NCBI RefSeq assembly: GCF_000233455.1
Contig: NZ_JH376420.1
Span: 763,829-827,828, forward strand
Reading direction: 5' to 3'
Origin: [Clostridium] citroniae WAL-17108
GTDB taxonomy: Bacteria > Bacillota > Clostridia > Lachnospirales > Lachnospiraceae
Length of the DNA: 64,000 bases
The position numbers and the translations under genes are program-made. How positions within the stretch are numbered: position 1 is the stretch's first letter; each line of letters opens with the position of its first letter. Below the pieces are notes generated by a model. The model was given only the letters and a program-made list of their open reading frames with translations, searched no databases and was not told the origin of the DNA. Shown here piece by piece: positions 59,163 to 64,000 of this stretch.

Positions 59163-60613
59163 GTATTTTCTCCTCTGTATGGGTTGTTTCCACCCGGGGG
59201 ATTTCCTCCCGGTGATGTTCCGTTCACCGCAGCCGCCATATTCTCCGATGCGGTCCGCTTCATGGGCCTGACAGAGAACAGGCAGACCAGAATAGTCAGT
59301 ATGTCAGCGGCCGGCTGGGCCAGATAGATGCCCGTCACGCCCAATGCCCGGGGCAGAATCAGGATAAAGGGAACATAGAACAATCCCTGCCTTATCACGG
59401 ACAGGAACAGTCCGTACCTGGATGCACCGATGGTCTGAAATGTGATGGTCATCATGTAGCAAAGTCCAAAAGCCGGATAGAGCGCCACCTGGGAAATCAG
59501 CAGCTTTGCGCCGTAACCAATGACCGCCGGATTTTGGTTGAACAGCATGATCAGCGGCCTAGCCAAAAGTATGTAGACCCCGGCCACCAACACCGTAAGG
59601 ACCAGGGAAGCCCGCAGGGCAAACCGGACGCACTCATGGAACCGTTCCTCCTTATTGGCGCCAAAGGAAAATGATGCCACGGGCTGATATCCCTGCATAA
59701 ACCCCATGATCACATAACAGCCGATCAGGATCAGCCGCTGGACCACGCCGTACGCCGCAATGATCAGATCCGCATCCGCCATGGGCTTGGCGGCTATATT
59801 GGTCAGTGATGTGGCGACTGCAAGGCAGATCTGAATCACAGCCGTAGGAATCCCGATCACAGTAACCGCTTCTATCAGCCTCCAATGGGGCCTGAAAAAA
59901 TCCTTTTTGATCTTTATAACAGAGCGTCCGCTCATATAGAACCATCCCAGAATGAAAAATGTAACAAACTGGGAAACCGTGGTGGCAAGGGACGCGCCTC
60001 CCACGCCCATCCCAAAGCCCCATTCAAACATGAATATGGGGTCCAGAACAACATTGAGGGCCGCCCCGGTGATCACTGCAACGGATGAGATCTTGACCGA
60101 GGATTCCGCCCTGGCCGCACAGTTCATGCTCTGGGCCGGAAGATTGGCAATGGCTGCGATAAACATCCAGAACGCATAGTCCTTTGCCTGGGGCAGCACG
60201 GCCTCGGAGGCCCCAAAGGATCGCAGCAGAGGTTCCATGAAAATGATGCCCGCCACACACAGGAAAAATCCAATCCCCACAGAGATCCCCACCACGGATG
60301 TAACGGTGCGGTTGGCTCCATTCTTATCTCCCGCTCCCAGCTGGCGTCCTGCCAGCACCGCTGCTCCGGCTGCAAAGATATTCTCCACCGATACCATGAT
60401 CAGCAGCAGCGGCAGGGTCACTCCCACGGCAGCCAGTGCGATATCCGATCCCAGCATACCGATGTAGGCTGTGTCCACAATGTTATAGACCGCCTTGGCC
60501 AGCAGCGCCAGGGTTGCAGGAACCGCCAGCTTTGTGATCGCCCTTGAGGGTTTCAGCTCCCCCAATATGGATTCCTGGGGTTTGTTTTCCTGGGGTTTGT
60601 TTTCCTGGGTCAT
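59159..60613 (-). CDS. MATE-family multidrug efflux transporter
   Basis: A 484-aa protein with about 12 membrane helices. The N-terminal cytosolic tail is a repeat of QENKPQ. LAVPATLALLAKAVYNIVDTAYIGMLG and QSMNCAARAESSVKISSVAVITGAALNVVLDPIFMF are MATE motifs. Exports cationic drugs by Na+ or H+ antiport. Middle gene of a three-gene operon under a TetR repressor. Confidence 0.93.
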   Translation of the reverse strand: MTQENKPQENKPQESILGELKPSRAITKLAVPATLALLAKAVYNIVDTAYIGMLGSDIALAAVGVTLPLLLIMVSVENIFAAGAAVLAGRQLGAGDKNGANRTVTSVVGISVGIGFFLCVAGIIFMEPLLRSFGASEAVLPQAKDYAFWMFIAAIANLPAQSMNCAARAESSVKISSVAVITGAALNVVLDPIFMFEWGFGMGVGGASLATTVSQFVTFFILGWFYMSGRSVIKIKKDFFRPHWRLIEAVTVIGIPTAVIQICLAVATSLTNIAAKPMADADLIIAAYGVVQRLILIGCYVIMGFMQGYQPVASFSFGANKEERFHECVRFALRASLVLTVLVAGVYILLARPLIMLFNQNPAVIGYGAKLLISQVALYPAFGLCYMMTITFQTIGASRYGLFLSVIRQGLFYVPFILILPRALGVTGIYLAQPAADILTILVCLFSVRPMKRTASENMAAAVNGTSPGGNPPGGNNPYRGENT

Positions 60614-61233
60614 TGCGCCACTTCCTTTCGCTCCACCACACCGTAAAGCAATACGTCCAATGCCCTGCGGCAGTCCTCCTCATGTGTCTTAAAATCAATG
60701 TCCTGTTCCCTCATATTCTGGTATCGCACATTCACATAATCCTGGAACTGGACAAAGAGGTCCACCACCTTTTCCCGGGAGATCCCCGGACGCAGCCTAA
60801 GAGGCGCCAGGATCCGCTCCAATATGGAGAGATTCAGGGCGTCAAACTCAGCCTTTTGCTCCCGTACCGCTGCCTCCAGGTGGCGGGGCGGCATGATGAC
60901 AGACTCACAAAATATCCGCTGGTACATGGGAAATGCCTGAAAGAAATCAAACCTGGCATTAAAATATGCCTGGAGCTGCCGGTGCACCGGCTCATTGTCG
61001 AGGATCAGCGCCTCCCGCAAAAATCCCGTCAGCGTTCGGAAACATTCCTCCACACAGGCCAGATACAGCTCATCCTTGGTCTGGAAATAGTGGAAAATAA
61101 TTCCTTTTGAAAATCCTTCCCCCTCACAGATATGGTTCACCGAACTGCCCCCATATCCCTGTTCCGTAAATTCCTTCAATGCACTGTCCATAATCCGGCG
61201 CTTTGTCTGCTGATTCTTTTCTTCCCGCTTCAT
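60610..61233 (-). CDS. TetR-family repressor of the MATE operon
   Basis: 207 aa from ATG 61233 (AAGGATGG); the frame to 61287 would overlap the operators. The helix-turn-helix is ALKEFTEQGYGGSSVNHICEGEGFSKGIIFHYFQTKDELYL; a ligand-binding helical domain follows. Its stop overlaps the MATE start. It should bind the two palindromes at 61254-61306 and control its own operon. Confidence 0.93.
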   Translation of the reverse strand: MKREEKNQQTKRRIMDSALKEFTEQGYGGSSVNHICEGEGFSKGIIFHYFQTKDELYLACVEECFRTLTGFLREALILDNEPVHRQLQAYFNARFDFFQAFPMYQRIFCESVIMPPRHLEAAVREQKAEFDALNLSILERILAPLRLRPGISREKVVDLFVQFQDYVNVRYQNMREQDIDFKTHEEDCRRALDVLLYGVVERKEVAQ

Positions 61234-61253
61234 GGAACCCATCCTTTCAATTA

Positions 61254-61306
61254 TTGACCTATTGGTCAATTTCTTATAGGATAGCATATATTGACCTGGT
61301 GGTCAA
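61254..61306 (-). promoter_or_regulatory. Twin TetR operators overlapping a promoter
   Basis: TTGACCTATTGGTCAA (61254-61269) and TTGACCTGGTGGTCAA (61291-61306) are near-identical palindromes 37 bp apart. The second overlaps a minus-strand -35 (TTGACC at 61306-61301) with TATCCT 17 bp on (61283-61278). Confidence 0.85.
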
Positions 61307-61356
61307 TATTATTGATTATGAAAAATGTATAAAGCCATTGAAGATGACAAAAGAAA

Positions 61357-61391
61357 ATACGCCTGCGCGGCAAATTACCGCGCAAGCGCAT
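61357..61391 (-). terminator. Intrinsic terminator after the nitroreductase remnant
   Basis: ATACGCCTGCGCGG (61357-61370) pairs with CCGCGCAAGCGCAT (61378-61391) with two G-U pairs; the minus strand continues with TATTTTCTTTT. Confidence 0.8.
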
Positions 61392-61398
61392 AAACCAT

Positions 61399-61936
61399 CT
61401 ACTTATATGTGACATCTAACTTCTCACGCTGTACGGAACGGTAAAATCTCACATCCGGATAACCGAGGACCAATGTCATTGCTGCACGTTTCCCCCGGGG
61501 TACGCTCATTGCGTTTTTGATTTTGTGTGAAGCATTGGCGGCCATTGTAAAATATCCGCTGTACAGTACGCCAAGTCCATGTGCTTCTGCTACAAATTCC
61601 ATGTTTTGCGCGGCAAGTATACCGTTTGTTTGATTCTTAGCCAGGATCACGATCACGGCGGGAGCGTTAAAAAAGAAAAAGTGGTCATCTATCTCATGAT
61701 TCCTTGCCATGGGGTTTAACAGATCCGCCAAGGGCTTTATCTTTTTAAACAGGCTAACCGCTATTTTCTCAATACGGTCCTTTTCCTGATCCAACACGAC
61801 ATAGGACACATCCTGCATATTCTTTGCCGTGTGGGTAAGCCTGCCTGCAATACTGTCTCCGCTTTTTTATTATTTAATACCAAATTATGCGCAACGCACA
61901 CTTTAACGCACATGCCGCAGCCGACACATTTACTTC
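61399..61936 (-). pseudogene. Ferredoxin-nitroreductase fusion, internally deleted
   Basis: The 5' remnant (about 61936-61860) encodes KCVGCGMCVKVCVAHNLVL, a C-x2-C-x2-C-x3-C ferredoxin motif. The frame then shifts into AGRLTHTAKNMQDVSYVVLD and the C-terminal nitroreductase half to the stop at 61399. The second ferredoxin cluster and the FMN-binding N-terminal half are missing. The 139-residue frame at 61399-61818 lacks a proper start. Degraded. Confidence 0.7.
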
Positions 61937-61940
61937 CATC

Positions 61941-62546
61941 CTACAGCATCAGCCGCAAAGCAGGACGGACACCGCCTCTGCACCTGCCCTCATCCAGATT
62001 GCCTTTTAAAATATTGTTGCCCTGGATGCCTATATTGCCGTCAGTCCCCCAGATATAGGCCGCTTTTATGCCAACACGGCCAGGTGAGCGGAGCCACCAC
62101 CACCAGCCCCGTCCATTTTCAAGATGGTGCGCGATCCGCCTGCTGTTATTCATATCTTTTCTTTCAAACCAGTATCTTTGATTTTTTCCGGGGTGATAAA
62201 GCTTTGAACTGCTGTCGCCAAAATAGTTGCACGCAGCCTCCTCAAGGCTTAACAAAAAGATTCTGTCCCATGTGTCTGCTCCGCCTTTTGTGCCATACCA
62301 CTGGTTGTCCATATTTTGATTCAGCACGGAAATGATCCTTGACCGGTCCCTTTCGCTGAACTTATTATAAAATTCCCCGTTAAGATATGTTCGCAGGGAG
62401 CATTCCTCCCATGTTATATCTTTGTAGACATCATGGTAAGACCGCTCCTCTATCACATATTCAGTTATGATCAATGCAGTATTGTCCTGTACGTCAAGCA
62501 CGCGCCATTCATAATCTCCAAAGGATATCTTATCTCCTGCCTGCAT
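61941..62546 (-). CDS. DUF6273 domain protein
   Basis: A 201-aa protein behind GGGAGGTAAGG. ISFGDYEWRVLDVQDNTALIITEYVIEERSYHD and WEECSLRTYLNGEFYNKF, then WWWWLRSPGRVGIKAAYIWGTDGNIG and GGVRPALRL are the motifs of DUF6273, a formylglycine/lectin-like surface fold frequent in Lachnospiraceae. No signal peptide. Function unknown. Confidence 0.85.
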   Translation of the reverse strand: MQAGDKISFGDYEWRVLDVQDNTALIITEYVIEERSYHDVYKDITWEECSLRTYLNGEFYNKFSERDRSRIISVLNQNMDNQWYGTKGGADTWDRIFLLSLEEAACNYFGDSSSKLYHPGKNQRYWFERKDMNNSRRIAHHLENGRGWWWWLRSPGRVGIKAAYIWGTDGNIGIQGNNILKGNLDEGRCRGGVRPALRLML

Positions 62547-62610
62547 CCTTACCTCCCATATTTGTTACAATGTATTTTGTTCCATTCGCCATTTGATCAC
62601 GCTTAAGGAG

Positions 62611-62619
62611 ATTATACCA
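62611..62619 (-). promoter_or_regulatory. Extended -10 promoter for the DUF6273 gene
   Basis: Minus strand TGGTATAAT (TGn-TATAAT) about 65-75 bp before the start; no strong -35 is needed for such promoters. Confidence 0.65.
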
Positions 62620-62675
62620 TGATTTGTGTCGGATACCTATTGGATATAAGGCGTTTTCATAAGTAATATACTTGT

Positions 62676-63782
62676 TCATTCTTCCCGATCTACCTTGCAT
62701 TGTTCGATATAAGCTTTGTAAACCTTCTGCAATGTTACTAGAAAATCATCTAAATCTCCCGCTATTTTGGGTGAATGATAAAGAGAATCCTCATAATAAC
62801 CCGGATTTATATCAAATGGTATCTTTTCCCCTTCTGCAATTCTCCTAAGTTCATACAAAAGGAGTGCACGTGTATCATTCATCGCCCTGCAAAATATCAT
62901 CTCGCAATCCACATAGATTGCTTTTTTATCATTTACCTTTACCATATGCGCTTTATCCTGCATGTACAGGTATAATTTTCGGATCATGTTCAATCCGTCA
63001 ACTATTTTTCTAAATCCATTCTTTAAGGTCTGTGAGCTGAAATCTTCAACCGTAAAACTATATCGCCCTGTTCTATGATCACTTTTTCCCACATTAATAA
63101 AAGCAATTGTTTCAGTAATAGCCCGTTCAAAATTTTCCATACTGCATTCATATTCAAAATCCGTTGTAAAGGCTGGCCTGTTAAAGCAATGCAGCAGCTC
63201 CTCCAGTACCCGTTGATCCGTTACCGGTTCCGGCAGAGTATCAATATTTTCAGATATACATTTATATGCCTTCATAAACCGTTTATGGTCATCATCAAAT
63301 AACCTTTCAATTTCCGAAATCAAATCCCTCATATCAACAATATCAGAAGACTGAAATCTACCATGTGAAATCCTTTTTATTTCCTCCTGGCTTTTCTTTT
63401 GAAATTTAACTTTTTTATCAATTGAAACGCACACAAATATTATCTGCTTACCGTATAATTCAGCGATCAATGTTCCATCTATTGCATTATCCGGATGATA
63501 GATCTTAGTATAAGCATCCACTACCTTATCAAAACCGCAAGCAGAAGTTACCTGAATCCCTATTCCGGCAGCGTCATCGCCCAAGTCTATCCCTGGATAA
63601 TTCAACCGTACGCTATTTAAATCTTTACAACTATATCCATATACAATATTAATTATGTTACGAATAAATCCCTCCGATATCCTGTTTATATCTGTATAAT
63701 TTTTGAAATTACAATATTGAATATAATTACATAAATGACACAAACGTTCTTCCAGATACGCAAATTGCTCCTGCCGCTTCAT
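62676..63782 (-). CDS. SMEK-domain-like protein, possible defence nuclease
   Basis: A 368-aa protein. The N-terminal 150 residues (YLEERLCHLCNYIQYCNFKNYTDINRISEGFIRNIINIVYGY...NYPGIDLGDDAAGIGIQVTS) match what I recall of the SMEK domain. The GIDLGD...IGIQVTS stretch resembles a PD-(D/E)xK-like core with Gln in place of Glu. The C-terminal helical half has no recognised motif. It has its own promoter and lower GC than its neighbours, as expected for an acquired gene. Role in phage defence is inference. Confidence 0.6.
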   Translation of the reverse strand: MKRQEQFAYLEERLCHLCNYIQYCNFKNYTDINRISEGFIRNIINIVYGYSCKDLNSVRLNYPGIDLGDDAAGIGIQVTSACGFDKVVDAYTKIYHPDNAIDGTLIAELYGKQIIFVCVSIDKKVKFQKKSQEEIKRISHGRFQSSDIVDMRDLISEIERLFDDDHKRFMKAYKCISENIDTLPEPVTDQRVLEELLHCFNRPAFTTDFEYECSMENFERAITETIAFINVGKSDHRTGRYSFTVEDFSSQTLKNGFRKIVDGLNMIRKLYLYMQDKAHMVKVNDKKAIYVDCEMIFCRAMNDTRALLLYELRRIAEGEKIPFDINPGYYEDSLYHSPKIAGDLDDFLVTLQKVYKAYIEQCKVDREE

Positions 63783-63844
63783 TTTTCACCATGCTTCCTC
63801 TTAAATTCACTTTCCTGCTTCCACGTAGATACATTTTCTGTCTT

Positions 63845-63873
63845 ATTTTACCATACTGAGGAATATGCAACAA
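63845..63873 (-). promoter_or_regulatory. Promoter for the SMEK-like gene
   Basis: Minus strand TTGTTG (63873-63868), 17-bp spacer, TAAAAT (63850-63845), about 63 bp before the ATG. The remaining 63874-64000 shows nothing recognisable. Confidence 0.6.
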
Positions 63874-64000
63874 GAAAAGTTCACAATATAAATGATAGAA
63901 AAGATTGTATACATTAACCTATTACATCCCCTGTGAAAATCTGGTATATTAAATACTGCAATATGGCTGTAGCTTCTGTCGTGAAGGTCATTCACAGAAG

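Overview
The window looks like a chromosomal segment of a low-to-mid GC Firmicute, most likely a gut Lachnospiraceae (Clostridium cluster XIVa / Enterocloster-like). This rests on strong AGGAGG ribosome sites, many PTS operons with PRD-type regulators, a DUF512 radical-SAM protein, DUF6273 and DUF1667 proteins, a GEMM riboswitch and SipW-type signal peptidases. No rRNA, tRNA, CRISPR array or intact insertion sequence was seen. Taxonomy is inference.

Layout. 1-3.2 kb: 3' part of an Mg2+ P-type ATPase, a cell-wall-binding-repeat remnant and a YdcF-like membrane protein. 3.4-11.4 kb: a lactose/cellobiose-type PTS (IIB, IIC, IIA) with a GH1 phospho-glycosidase, split by a 165-bp perfectly centred hairpin element. 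It is divergent from a PRD regulator followed by CCG-domain, RidA, aspartate-dehydrogenase-like and HPr-like genes. 11.4-12.9 kb: DUF512 protein. 13-24 kb: one long minus-strand operon of class II aldolase, PRD regulator, MDR dehydrogenase, galactitol-type PTS, two-domain VOC protein, class C serine hydrolase and a GlpA/GlpB/DUF1667-like oxidoreductase trio. 24.2-34.6 kb: an OCD-family enzyme, oligopeptide/dipeptide ABC transporter, DapA-family aldolase and glyoxylate-carboligase-like enzyme, followed by three decayed gene remnants. 34.9-39.7 kb: AraC regulator, L,D-transpeptidase and an unusual tandem-GntR regulator.

39.8-53.5 kb is the most striking region. It is a minus-strand operon for an extracellular fibre/surface system: a 56-aa leader ORF, a SipW-type signal peptidase, a TasA/camelysin-like subunit, an anchored TasA-like protein, a second SipW-type peptidase, two more SipW-cognate small proteins and a 2332-aa repeat-rich secreted protein. 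Upstream lie, in order, an intrinsic terminator, a GEMM-I (cyclic dinucleotide) riboswitch, and a 184-bp DNA segment flanked by 21-bp perfect inverted repeats. That segment carries a consensus-like promoter (TTGAAA, 17 bp, CATAAT) and sits 10 bp from the stop codon of a tyrosine recombinase gene. In the orientation sequenced the promoter points away from the operon, so this looks like a phase-variable switch in the OFF state, stacked on a second-messenger switch.

53.6-64 kb: a symporter remnant, a cupin / iron alcohol dehydrogenase / MerR operon with a classic 19-bp-spacer MerR promoter, an ECF sigma / RsiV-like anti-sigma / lipoprotein operon, a TetR / MATE / cytidylate-kinase-like operon with twin TetR operators, a decayed ferredoxin-nitroreductase, a DUF6273 protein and a SMEK-domain-like protein of possible defence function.
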